Positions 24,823-36,482 are shown, numbered from the stretch's first letter. The stretch: DNA of 64,000 nucleotides from Candidatus Saccharimonadota bacterium (GCA_009992235.1 JAACVZ010000002.1:1-64000); one strand, 5' to 3'. Notes: a model not told the origin generated them from the letters alone. A program made the numbers and translations.

Positions 24823-25480
24823 CCACACCTTCTTTGCCTTGAGCGAGATTAAGCCTGCAAATTTTTGCAATTGCGCTATCGGTATCATCAAACAGGATTG
24901 TTCGCAGGCCCGCGCTTTGTGCCCCTCGAAGATGTTCCTCCTTGTCGTCGATAAACACAATATCTTCAGGCTTCGTCCCGAGCTTTCTCACTGCATGTTC
25001 AAATATTTCTTTATTCGGTTTTAGCATCTCCACTTCCCACGAATATAATATCGGATCAAAGCCGCCCTCTTTACTAATACCCGCTTTCGCCTGTATGTCA
25101 CTATAAATCGCGATTGTATTTGAAAGAATCGCTGTCTTTACTCCGAAAGAGCGTATTTCGCGAAGAAAATCTAAAAATTTTATGTTTGGGCGCACCTGTT
25201 TATCGTAAGCTCTCGCAAAATATGCAAAAATATCTTTTGGCGCCTTGTAGCCTAGATCTTTTTTAAGAGCAGATATGAACGCATCCTCTGAGATAAACTT
25301 TACGTCCATTGTAGTGTAGTGTGCTCGGTTAATAGCCTGAGCAAGCGACACATCTACCCCGAGTTCGTCAGCCAACAACTCCGTAAAACTCTTGTCGCCA
25401 TCTTTCAGAAGAAGCACCTCTCCAATGTCAACAAGAAGCCACTTGATTGCCGACTGACTACCATCTAGCTGCGCAGACAT
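24806..25480 (-). CDS. HAD-superfamily hydrolase, 224 aa
   Basis: Motif I is degenerate but recognisable (WLLVDIGEVLLLKDG, with Asp and Gly in place of DxDGT: D-I-G-E-V), motif II is TAILSNTIAIY, motif III MLKPNKEIFEHAVRKL and motif IV IVFIDDKEEHLRGAQSAGLRTI. This DxGxV form is the hallmark of the epoxide-hydrolase/YihX-type HAD branch. One base separates it from the upstream kinase stop. YihX-like enzymes dephosphorylate sugar phosphates such as alpha-glucose-1-phosphate. Confidence 0.85.
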   Translation of the reverse strand: MSAQLDGSQSAIKWLLVDIGEVLLLKDGDKSFTELLADELGVDVSLAQAINRAHYTTMDVKFISEDAFISALKKDLGYKAPKDIFAYFARAYDKQVRPNIKFLDFLREIRSFGVKTAILSNTIAIYSDIQAKAGISKEGGFDPILYSWEVEMLKPNKEIFEHAVRKLGTKPEDIVFIDDKEEHLRGAQSAGLRTILFDDTDSAIAKICRLNLAQGKEGVDEKER

Positions 25481-25481
25481 A

Positions 25482-26117
25482 TCAATTTTCTCCTTCTCTT
25501 AATCTATCCACTACTCGCGTAAAATCAACGAGCACTTCACCTGGCGGTCTGTCCGCATATATTGGTACCGTCGAGAGACCCGCGCGTCTATAGCAATCGA
25601 GTCGTATTGCATGCCTCCCCATGAGACCGTGATACCTCTCCTCGTACCCCAAGCGCTCTTTCGAAGAAGTAGCTGTTGCAACATCCATACCTCTATCTGC
25701 GTCTCGCTGCTGCATTCTTGCAACGCTCGTTTCTAGGCCGACATTGAGAACGACCGACCCAAGAGGACGTATGCCTTCGTTCGCAATGTTGCGATTGAAT
25801 ATTCTCCAATCACCATAGTCATGTGGAAAGCCGGTAACCATTACCATGTTTGCATGCTCAGCTGCATACCTGATCCGTTCACGCACGATGAGGCTATAGG
25901 AAGCATTCGGCAAGAGCGTCCCCTTTCTTGCTGCTTCCTGCAGGATATCGGCATACTCTGACTCAATATCTCCATCACGTATCCCCGACACAAGCTCTCC
26001 GGTCCCAAAATGATCCGTATACGGATGCTCAGCTCGATACCCCTCTACAACTGTTGTTTTTCCTGCGCCTGGTGGTCCCGTAACAAACACAACATCAATT
26101 TCGCTACGTCCAACCAT
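25482..26117 (-). CDS. Adenylate-kinase-like P-loop NMP kinase (paralogue 1)
   Basis: Walker A GPPGAGKTT and HFGTGELVSGIRDG (equivalent of the AMP-binding segment of adenylate kinase), then VTGFPHDYGDW (in place of DGFPR) and RYHGLMGRHAIRLDCYRRAG (arginines of the C-terminal lid/binding region). The stop is TGA. It shares order and motifs with the gene at 27263-27943 (IRxGxxES, GFPH, Rx-x-x-Y), so the two are diverged paralogues flanking a Nudix-nucleotidyltransferase gene. The canonical LID with DGR..HP is missing, so the acceptor is probably not AMP. Confidence 0.75.
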   Translation of the reverse strand: MVGRSEIDVVFVTGPPGAGKTTVVEGYRAEHPYTDHFGTGELVSGIRDGDIESEYADILQEAARKGTLLPNASYSLIVRERIRYAAEHANMVMVTGFPHDYGDWRIFNRNIANEGIRPLGSVVLNVGLETSVARMQQRDADRGMDVATATSSKERLGYEERYHGLMGRHAIRLDCYRRAGLSTVPIYADRPPGEVLVDFTRVVDRLREGEN

Positions 26118-26136
26118 GACAAATCCTTTCGTTAGT

Positions 26137-27258
26137 TTAAATTTTCTTGCGCTTCTTTGGTGAAACTTGAATACGCTTATCTGCTAACTTTTGAGCGTAC
26201 GGCATATATTCTTCTGGCTTCAGGATACCGTCCTCAACAACGCGTAAATAGATGTCGACCGAACTTCCGCCCTTAAGATACAGGCCGGCCGCTGTTACGG
26301 CTTTCTTGATGTCCACTACCGCATCTTTTTGCTGGTCTGTCATCTGTTCAATCTTTCTTAAGACATCTTGATTAAATGGCGATGCGTTATTACTTTTGTC
26401 AGTTTCATCAAACAAACAAATATCGAAATTCCATAAGCGACCCGCTTTGTTGAACATCTTCAACATTACGAGAATGCATTTGAGGTTTCGCCCATTTTGA
26501 ATATCAGCATTAAATGAGATGAGGTCTCTCGTTTTAATTTCATATACATTGTTAAGGTTGAGCAAATCGCTCATAATACCTTTTTGTGCAACTTTGAGCT
26601 CATCTGGCGCAAGCCACACCTCAGTGTCGATATCGCGATCATACATCGTCCCCCACTCATAACCACCCACAAAACTAGTACGACCGTATTTTTCAAGTAT
26701 AGGGCGCACGATTTCAACCATCCTATCAGCTTCAGCCTTTAGATCTTGCTGGCTTTCTTCACTTGGCGTAAACTTCTCTGATACAAGCTCATAAATGCGC
26801 TCGCCGATTGGATTTTTCCATCCAAGCGCCTCAAGTATTTCGTCAACATCTACAAATTTTGCAGGAACGAGGCTCCCGTCGATATCGATCGTCTCTGACT
26901 GAATGTCCGCTACCTTTGCATACACACGGAGCTGGTTTGCCACCTTGCCTTTAGAGTCGGTACGAATCTGATAACCAATCGGCTCCCATTCAATTACAAT
27001 GCCTCCCGTCTCTTCCGCCAGCTCTCGCCTCAGTGTCGCTTCAATATCTTCGCCCTCTTCAACATGGCCACCGGGGAGGTGATGCATACCAAGCTTATCT
27101 AAATACACCAACACAACCTTGCCGCTATAGTTTGCAATAATATGCACTTGCTTCCATTTAATGTCTGGAACCCTTTTACCTATAAGATCCCGCCACTCGA
27201 TAGTAATTTTTTCACCATCTAGGTTTGACTGTGTATTAAGAATAATATTAGACGACAT
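26137..27258 (-). CDS. Nudix hydrolase fused to a nucleotidyltransferase-like domain, 373 aa
   Basis: Residues ~30-160 are a Nudix domain with box GGHVEEGEDIEATLRRELAEETGG (E-E motif intact). From about residue 185 a second domain begins with RTSFVGGYEWGTMYDRDIDTEVW: G-G-x-x-x-G then D-I-D, which resembles the minimal nucleotidyltransferase (pol beta superfamily) motif. The C-terminal ~160 residues are unassigned and the protein ends in a lysine-rich tail. A fusion of pyrophosphohydrolase and nucleotidyltransferase suggests activation and proofreading of the same small nucleotide metabolite. It sits between two paralogous kinases. Confidence 0.75.
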   Translation of the reverse strand: MSSNIILNTQSNLDGEKITIEWRDLIGKRVPDIKWKQVHIIANYSGKVVLVYLDKLGMHHLPGGHVEEGEDIEATLRRELAEETGGIVIEWEPIGYQIRTDSKGKVANQLRVYAKVADIQSETIDIDGSLVPAKFVDVDEILEALGWKNPIGERIYELVSEKFTPSEESQQDLKAEADRMVEIVRPILEKYGRTSFVGGYEWGTMYDRDIDTEVWLAPDELKVAQKGIMSDLLNLNNVYEIKTRDLISFNADIQNGRNLKCILVMLKMFNKAGRLWNFDICLFDETDKSNNASPFNQDVLRKIEQMTDQQKDAVVDIKKAVTAAGLYLKGGSSVDIYLRVVEDGILKPEEYMPYAQKLADKRIQVSPKKRKKI

Positions 27259-27262
27259 TGAT

Positions 27263-27943
27263 TTATACCTCTCTTACGTTATTAGCTTTCAGGCTAGTAA
27301 TGCCCTGTGTGAATTGGCTCAGCACAATCTGCCTACCTTCTTGGTCTAATATATCTAGATTTGCGTCAATTGACTCGAGTTGCACCCCTCGCGTCATAAG
27401 TATATCAAGAAGTGCACCCTTCGCCTCAAGATACGCACTATACCTACCTGCATAGTATTCTTTTTCGTCTTCGGTTGCCGAGAAGACAGCATTTTTACGT
27501 ACATCCTCACCTCCTCTCATGCCACGATATGACATTCGCGCAACGCAAGTGTCGAAAGTTGCCCCAAGGCATACAGCACCTAAAATTCTTCGTCCTGACT
27601 CACGCAATCTCTCTTGTACGTAATCAAAATCGCCCGAATTATGAGGGAACCCATCAACGAGCGATAAATCAGTAGATTCAGGGGCGCGACTGATCTCTTC
27701 TAACACAATATCTCCGAAGACTTCATCTGGAAGATACTGCCTAGATACTAAACATTCTAGTACCGTTGTGGAATAGGCTGATTCAACTTCACCGGCACGG
27801 ATACTACGGACCTGCTGCCCAGCTGAAATGTGCTGAGTCGTAGGATTCTCGCATATGTAGTGGCTCGACAGGAGCCCTTTCCCTGAACCAGGAGGGCCAT
27901 CTATAATGATAACGTCCGCCAGCCTTTCTGAAGAATTAGACAT
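27263..27943 (-). CDS. Adenylate-kinase-like P-loop NMP kinase (paralogue 2)
   Basis: Walker A GPPGSGKGLLSS, HISAGQQVRSIRAGEVES, LVDGFPHNSGD and a C-terminal region with RYSAYLEAKGALLDIL then VQLESIDAN, which is the order of the adenylate-kinase C-terminal half. ATG 27943 is preferred to the frame opening at 27985, because the latter overlaps the upstream gene heavily; with 27943 the overlap is 8 nt. It is a diverged paralogue of the gene at 25482-26117. Confidence 0.75.
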   Translation of the reverse strand: MSNSSERLADVIIIDGPPGSGKGLLSSHYICENPTTQHISAGQQVRSIRAGEVESAYSTTVLECLVSRQYLPDEVFGDIVLEEISRAPESTDLSLVDGFPHNSGDFDYVQERLRESGRRILGAVCLGATFDTCVARMSYRGMRGGEDVRKNAVFSATEDEKEYYAGRYSAYLEAKGALLDILMTRGVQLESIDANLDILDQEGRQIVLSQFTQGITSLKANNVREV

Positions 27944-29483
27944 AGTAATTATCCCTGATGTATTCATCCATATATCTACTGTCATTTATAATTTCAAATT
28001 TTTCATAATTCAACGAGCTAAACCCAAGTCGATGGTCATCCGTCGATAGCAGTTTGTCGAGAAGTGCGATAAACTCATCATCGTTTCCCCGTAAGCGCGC
28101 ATCCGCAAGCACCTTTTCTTTTCGATTCGGTCCCGGATAAAGTATTAAATACGGAACATCTTTCTTATCTAATTCACTCAAAATGTCCTTCCCGCCGGTT
28201 AGGAAAATGACTTTATACTTTCCTAGATTATCTATCACAGACTGCACATAATTCATAGGATACGCAGGGTTCTTTTTCCAATTAGTCTGCCCTTTAGCTA
28301 CTTCGTCATCCAAATCCCGATCTTCATAAATACGCGCGTGGTGAATTGACTCTATGTCTAAGGCCAATTTTGGGTACTGTTTTGCGAATGTCGTCTTTCC
28401 AAGGCAAGCAAAGGACGCAATAAGTAACGACTCTCCGTCATTAATCTTTTTCTTTACGTTGCCGTTTTGGTCATACACAAGAAAAGTGTAGTCCTGAATA
28501 TTTAATCGAGATAAAGCTTCTTCGGGATCATTTTCACTAAACGCATAGAGCGATGGGCCTAGTGAGCTTACTGCAGAAAATGCAAACTCATTCCTTAGCT
28601 CCTTTAGTACATTTTTCGTGCGATCCGATTGCACATTTTCCTCAAGAGGCTTCGATCCAAGCGTAATATTCTCGTTTAATGCAGCCACAAACGCGTCAAA
28701 ATTTTCTTCAACAATGCCCGGAATAATTGACTCTAACACATTGTAAACAATGCGGTACGAATCCTCGTTTCTGTCTGGGAGCGATGCGGACCAGAAATCT
28801 AATTCGTACTTACCGCTAATTGAAGTGCCCGTTTTTGGAATAGCCACGATAGTGTAAAACGGAAAGTTTCTTATCTTAATAACCGTATTCGCAACTGTCT
28901 CATATTCTTGACTAAGAGATGGGTTCACAAGGGTTCCATCATTTGCGTTTGAAAGCTTACACCCCATTTCAATAATCATTCCTGGATTAAAGATGAGGTT
29001 GAGGCCAAGCGCGGAATAATGGCCAATACCCATCTTGAAAAGGTCATTAATCTTCAATTCTACACCTGAGACCTTCGCGCTGCAGAGATACACCCCACCT
29101 AAAACCTGCGTTGATATGCCAAGCCCTGTATGTTCACGAATTGACCGATTGATATGAACTGTTACTTCATAAAAATCATCTGATTTTATATAGTTTCTAA
29201 GCGCATCAAAATCAATCTTAAAATCGAGATTCGTAAGCCTTATATTGCCCTTAACCCTAACTGAGTCTCTAGGATCTCTACTCTTACTTACGTGAATTTT
29301 AATAGGCATATTAAGCAACGAACGCCCAAGGCTTCCATGCTTTAAAATGCCAGATATAAGAGACAGGTCAAGCGTGAACATATGGAGCCTTGGATAGACC
29401 GCGAGCCCCACCGCGCCGTCCGATATCTTGTAGCTCGGGTTCATATCTCTAGTGTTAATAATTTCCATTGCAGGTTGCATCAT
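27936..29483 (-). CDS. GHMP-kinase-like (beta-RFAP-synthase-like) domain fused to a P-loop kinase-like domain, 515 aa
   Basis: Residues ~1-300 resemble beta-ribofuranosylaminobenzene 5'-phosphate synthase, a GHMP-fold enzyme: HTGLGISTQVLGG (the GLGSGTQ-type loop) and, about 40 residues later, KMGIGHYSALGLNLIF. The C-terminal part (~360-515) carries SFACLGKTTFAKQYP (P-loop lacking the usual first Gly), ALDIES, YKVIFLTGGKDIL and YLILYPG-NRKEKVL, resembling phage-type nucleotide kinases of the GFPGxGKT class. No nearby gene supplies tetrahydromethanopterin steps, so it may use a related phosphoribosyl chemistry. A fused kinase partner is unusual. Confidence 0.6.
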   Translation of the reverse strand: MMQPAMEIINTRDMNPSYKISDGAVGLAVYPRLHMFTLDLSLISGILKHGSLGRSLLNMPIKIHVSKSRDPRDSVRVKGNIRLTNLDFKIDFDALRNYIKSDDFYEVTVHINRSIREHTGLGISTQVLGGVYLCSAKVSGVELKINDLFKMGIGHYSALGLNLIFNPGMIIEMGCKLSNANDGTLVNPSLSQEYETVANTVIKIRNFPFYTIVAIPKTGTSISGKYELDFWSASLPDRNEDSYRIVYNVLESIIPGIVEENFDAFVAALNENITLGSKPLEENVQSDRTKNVLKELRNEFAFSAVSSLGPSLYAFSENDPEEALSRLNIQDYTFLVYDQNGNVKKKINDGESLLIASFACLGKTTFAKQYPKLALDIESIHHARIYEDRDLDDEVAKGQTNWKKNPAYPMNYVQSVIDNLGKYKVIFLTGGKDILSELDKKDVPYLILYPGPNRKEKVLADARLRGNDDEFIALLDKLLSTDDHRLGFSSLNYEKFEIINDSRYMDEYIRDNYYV

Positions 29484-29490
29484 ATTTCTC

Positions 29491-30162
29491 CTAAGTGTGT
29501 ACTGTTCCGCCGGTCATATTGATAGTGGAGTTCGTAATAAACTCATTTTGCACCGCAAAAAGTATCGCATCAGCCATGTCGTCGGACGTACCTAGCCGAC
29601 CAATATAATTACTACTCGCAACCGCCTCTTTTTTGTCTTCGCCCCAATCTGCAATCATTGCGCTTTCAAATGCACTTGGAAGGATTAGATTTATCCTTAC
29701 CTTACCACGAAAATCTCTTGCAATGGTGTGCAATATACCACCAAGTGCAGCCTTTGTGGTTGCATATGGCATTTTCGCACCCAAATGTGCGGCAGCGCTA
29801 CCAACAAGCGTAATCGAACTATTGAGCAAGGGAAGGTGCGCAACATAGCGTGAAAATTCCTCAGATAGTTTCGCGGGTAGATATTCGTTCACAAGATAGC
29901 TTTCACGCCAGTCGTGTGACGAGATACCAGCAACGATAACTAAACTTGCTGATTCAAGATTCTTTGTTGCCTGCATGTCATCTGTAATAGCAGTTAGCAG
30001 GAAATCTACTGACAACTCGTCATCCATACCCTTAAAATTAATAAATTGCTTAAGATTATGTGGGTTTGATCGCCCTATAAACACACACGAGTAGCCATTG
30101 ACCAGACGCGCAAGCGCTTCCGAGATATTGCTAGAACTTCCGATTACATAGATTTTTTTCAT
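29491..30162 (-). CDS. Short-chain dehydrogenase/reductase, 223 aa
   Basis: A Rossmann N-terminus (YVIGSSSNISEALARLV), the NAD(P) contact region SLVIVAGISS in place of NNAG, Ser in SITLVGSAAAHLG and the YATTK (YxxxK) pair at about residues 140-150 make a full SDR active site. The C-terminus ends INMTGGTVHT, usual for the family. It directly follows the Gfo/Idh/MocA gene with 2 bp between, implying joint oxidoreduction of a sugar- or polyol-like substrate. Confidence 0.9.
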   Translation of the reverse strand: MKKIYVIGSSSNISEALARLVNGYSCVFIGRSNPHNLKQFINFKGMDDELSVDFLLTAITDDMQATKNLESASLVIVAGISSHDWRESYLVNEYLPAKLSEEFSRYVAHLPLLNSSITLVGSAAAHLGAKMPYATTKAALGGILHTIARDFRGKVRINLILPSAFESAMIADWGEDKKEAVASSNYIGRLGTSDDMADAILFAVQNEFITNSTINMTGGTVHT

Positions 30163-30164
30163 TA

Positions 30165-31232
30165 TTACCTCAGATTCATCACTTTTCCGCTAGCATGACT
30201 CTTATATATAGCATCGATTGTGCGCATGTTACTCAATTGATCAATAAAATTCTGATCTTTTGTATCAAGTCCCTTGTCTTGCATGCACGCATCGATAAAT
30301 TGATCCAGTTGTTCATCAACCTCATGTTGCTTCGAGTTAAATGAGTGTGATTCAACCTCGTTTGAGTCTTTGTCGTAAAGGCATACCGTCCTTCCATCTA
30401 CTAACACGGAGCCCTCAGAACCGTAAATCCTTATCGACTCGCTCTTCCGATTTGATATCTTTGTAACCGTAACGTTTGCGTTAATCTTCCCATCCGCATA
30501 AGTCATCATCGCCTTCATGGTATCATCAATTGAATAATCACCCCCCAGGCTGTTGTAGCTCAGCTGAGCATAGACCTTATCTGGCGCGCCGAAAACGTAA
30601 GTCAGCAGGTCAATACTATGATAGCCCATATCCAACGCCGCACCACCGCCAGAAACGAGCCTATTCGCGCGCCAGCCACTAGCCATATCATGAGCATTAA
30701 GATTGAGGCTGTATTCTACACTCACCGAGTGTACATTACCGATAGACTCGAGCAGCTTCTTTGTTGTTTCGTAGAGCCTTGAGAAGCGACGCTGTACACA
30801 CACCTGCAAGTAAGTATCGTGTATTTTATAAAGGCTTATAATTTCACTCGCCTCTGCATAGGTAACAGCAAAAGGCTTTTCCTTAAGTGTTGCAATCCTA
30901 TTCGAGGCAAGTATCTCTAGAATTTCAAAATACTGATCGTGTGGCACAGACACAATCGCCAAATCTGGTCTTGTGTCACGAACTGCATCACGTACTTTCT
31001 GAAATGACTTCGTGCCGATCACTTCATTGCATTCACTTAGTACCCTATCGTTATTATCGACAAGTGCAACAATCTCTAGGTCTTTTCGACGAAGAATCGC
31101 AGGTATATGATCTTTTTGAGATTGCACCCCAAGACCAATTACTATAACTCTTAAGACCTTGTCGTGTTTAGCTAGTTTACGGGCATGGCGTGGCGCCGTT
31201 TTAGTAATTGAACTAGGTACGGACTTGCTCAT
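30165..31232 (-). CDS. Gfo/Idh/MocA family oxidoreductase, 355 aa
   Basis: The N-terminal NAD(P)-binding fold is VIVIGLGVQSQKDHIPAIL; the family Lys is in EILEILASNRIATLKEKPFA (EKPF); the C-terminal domain has the typical GGAALDMGYHSIDLLTYVFG (H-S-D helix) and YGSEGSVLVDG. Such enzymes oxidise or reduce hydroxyls of sugars, inositols or biliverdin-like compounds with NAD(P). It appears to be the first gene of the 31.2-22.6 kb run and may therefore head the proposed pathway. The N-terminal ~20 basic residues (ITKTAPRHARKLAKHDK) may be an extension or a later start. Confidence 0.9.
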   Translation of the reverse strand: MSKSVPSSITKTAPRHARKLAKHDKVLRVIVIGLGVQSQKDHIPAILRRKDLEIVALVDNNDRVLSECNEVIGTKSFQKVRDAVRDTRPDLAIVSVPHDQYFEILEILASNRIATLKEKPFAVTYAEASEIISLYKIHDTYLQVCVQRRFSRLYETTKKLLESIGNVHSVSVEYSLNLNAHDMASGWRANRLVSGGGAALDMGYHSIDLLTYVFGAPDKVYAQLSYNSLGGDYSIDDTMKAMMTYADGKINANVTVTKISNRKSESIRIYGSEGSVLVDGRTVCLYDKDSNEVESHSFNSKQHEVDEQLDQFIDACMQDKGLDTKDQNFIDQLSNMRTIDAIYKSHASGKVMNLR

Positions 31233-31317
31233 ATCAGTAACGCTCCTGCCTTTCGACGATTTTATATCGCTATGATAACATAATTGCTACTATTTTGCAA
31301 CAAGCTATTCCCGTCGA

Positions 31318-34352
<3,035 letters not shown>

Positions 34353-34369
<17 letters not shown>

Positions 34370-35228
34370 GCTCACGAAGCCTTTTTATACGATCTTCGAG
34401 GGGCGGGTGGGTGCTAAAAAGTTTTGAGAAAGATCCTTTTTTAAGCGGGTTACTAATGAACAAGTGAGATGTTGCCGTGTTTTGATGCTTCATCGGTTGC
34501 CCGTATTGTCGCAACTTCTCAAGCGCACTCGCCATGCCGTCGGAATCTCGAGTTGTCATAACGCCGGTAACATCAGCCAGGTATTCACGCTGGCGACTGA
34601 CTGCCATTTGCACAATAGCCGCGATAATAGGCGCCAAGACAACCACAATTAGCCCAACGACAATCATAATGGGATTCACATTGCTCTCGCGCCGGTCACC
34701 AAAAATAAACATACGCAACACGATGTCGGAAAGTAATGCAATAGCGCTAACTAGACCGAACGCAATCATACTGACCCGAATATCATAATTCTGCACGTGC
34801 CCCATTTCGTGTGCCATAACAGCTTCAAGTTCGCGGTCATCCATAATATCCATAAGGCCGGTTGTTGCCGCCACAATAGCATGCTTGGGGTTACGACCCG
34901 TAGCGAAAGCATTCGGCGCCGGGTCATCCATAACGTACACCTTAGGCATAGGTATACCAAGGGTAATAGACAGGTTCTCAACAATACGATACAACCTCGG
35001 GTTATCTTTCTTCTGAATCTCTTTACTTCCGGTCATCGCTACAGCAAGCTTGCTCGCCAAGAAATATTGAATGAAAGCGTAAATAGCCGCCCCACTAAGC
35101 ACCCAATAGGTAATAGTCGGCTCACCATAAAACGCGCTGACCACATACCCTATACCAGTAATAAGCGCCACGAATACCGCCATAATAAGGACGGTATTCC
35201 GCTTGTTGGCAGCAATTGCTTTATACAT
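34353..35228 (-). CDS. htpX: HtpX-type zinc metalloprotease
   Basis: HtpX is a membrane-embedded M48 protease for misfolded membrane proteins. Motifs: YVMDDPAPNAFATGRNPKHA, the zinc site AVMAHEMGHVQNYD (HEMGH), the third ligand region REYLADVTGVMTTRD and TSHLFISNPL near the C-terminus. Two N-terminal and two central hydrophobic segments provide the membrane anchor. It is next to lemA, a pairing found in many bacteria. Confidence 0.95.
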
Positions 35229-35249
35229 ACGTGCAGGTAGCCTTAGTTA

Positions 35250-35813
35250 TTAGAACTTTACGTCAACAGCTTTTTCAGCAGTTGCTTGTTCGCTGTCAGA
35301 AAGTTCGAAGAAGTCTCGCTTCTGGAAACGGAACATTGCAGCAATAACATTGCTTGGGAACTGCTCGATTTTAGTGTTGAGTTCAGTCACGCCTGAGTTG
35401 TAAAAACGTCGGGCGCCTTGAATTTTGTCTTCTGTGTCAACCAGTTCTTGTTGAAGTTCTGAGAAATTTTGGTTTGCCTTAAGGTCAGGGTAGGCCTCAG
35501 CAACTGCAAAAAGCGACTTCAAAGCACCTTCGATTTGATTCTCGGCTTTAGCAGTCTCTTTTACACCCTTGGCGCTCATAAGTGATGACCTGGCAGCGGT
35601 TACTTCTTCAAATACCGACTTCTCGTGTTTCGCGTAGCCCTTTACCGTCTCGATAAGATTCGGAATAAGGTCGATACGTCGCTTGAGCTGAACCGTAATG
35701 TCGCTCCAGGCGCTTTCGACACGAATTTTGAGTGTTACAAGTGCGTTGTACATCGCAATAACTGCAATAAGCAGAACTACAGCGACGATTATAATAATCC
35801 AGAATGTTGTCAT
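35250..35813 (-). CDS. lemA: LemA family protein
   Basis: A short N-terminal transmembrane helix (FWIIIIVAVVLLIAVIAMYN) is followed by the LemA helical domain with SAWSDITVQLKRRIDLIPNLIETVKGYAKHE, VTAARSSLM, and FSELQQELVDTEDKIQGARRFYNSGV, all diagnostic. Its role is unclear but it commonly neighbours membrane proteases; here it is 21 bp from htpX. Length 187 is normal. Confidence 0.95.
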   Translation of the reverse strand: MTTFWIIIIVAVVLLIAVIAMYNALVTLKIRVESAWSDITVQLKRRIDLIPNLIETVKGYAKHEKSVFEEVTAARSSLMSAKGVKETAKAENQIEGALKSLFAVAEAYPDLKANQNFSELQQELVDTEDKIQGARRFYNSGVTELNTKIEQFPSNVIAAMFRFQKRDFFELSDSEQATAEKAVDVKF

Positions 35814-35888
35814 GATGCTTCAAAAACCTCGTTTAATTGTACTCTCAGTATAGCAAAAAATCGGCAAAAAGCCGAGTATTTTACTGTA

Positions 35889-35975
35889 TGGTGCGCGGAG
35901 TGGGACTTGAACCCACACGGCCTTTCGACCACGACATTTTAAGTGTCGCTCGGCTACCAATTACGACATCCGCGC
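35889..35975 (-). tRNA. tRNA-Leu (anticodon TAA), CCA encoded
   Basis: Acceptor GCGCGGA pairs with TCCGCGC, discriminator A and CCA encoded. Anticodon stem CGACA/TGTCG encloses CTTAAAA, giving TAA. A long variable arm (type II) with TGGTCGAAAGGCC is present, as expected for Leu. Confidence 0.95.
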
Positions 35976-36029
35976 ATATGGTGCATTATACACTATGTCT
36001 GCAAACGCAAACCATAGTACAATATCAAT

Positions 36030-36473
36030 ATGAAACGTTGCTCAAAATGCCATAAAGACAAAGACTGTGGGGACTTCTTTTTTAGAGATAAGGCTACTGG
36101 AAAACTTCACGCTCAGTGCAAACTATGCTATAGAGCAGTTCGACAAAAAAGCTACAAAGCTCACTATGAAAAATACAAGGAAAATTACAGAGAACGAGCA
36201 AGAGAAAGAAGGGTCGAGAAAAAGACCGAATTCAGAATTAAGATGCTGGAATATCTATCACACAAAGAGTGCGTGCTTTGCGGAGAATCAGATATACGTA
36301 CCTTCGAATTTGATCATCTTGATCCATCGAAGAAAAGTTTCTCGATATCGCAAGCCGTAAAACTTGGCTTTACCTGGGGCGAAGTTGTTCTTGAAATAAA
36401 AAATGCCGCATCCTCTGCGCGAACTGCCACAGAAGGCACAGCACTGAACAATTCGGTTGGTATAAAAGCTTAA
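36030..36473 (+). CDS. HNH-endonuclease-like zinc protein, apparently -1 frameshifted at its C-terminus
   Basis: Two zinc-ribbon Cys pairs (C4/C7, C30/C33), a basic helix, then CVLC (81/84) and the FEFDHLDPSKK signature of HNH-type endonucleases make this recognisable. In frame 0 the protein then runs into a non-conserved tail and stops at 36473. Reading one base back at the A-AAA-AAT heptamer (36398-36404) gives KKCRILCANCHRRHSTEQ instead, restoring the family's CxxC-H end, with TAG at 36479-36481. It may be programmed frameshifting, transcriptional slippage, a mutation or an assembly error. A TACAAT hexamer (36018-36023) ends 6 nt before the ATG. Confidence 0.7.
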   Translation: MKRCSKCHKDKDCGDFFFRDKATGKLHAQCKLCYRAVRQKSYKAHYEKYKENYRERARERRVEKKTEFRIKMLEYLSHKECVLCGESDIRTFEFDHLDPSKKSFSISQAVKLGFTWGEVVLEIKNAASSARTATEGTALNNSVGIKA

Positions 36474-36482
36474 GTATATAGA

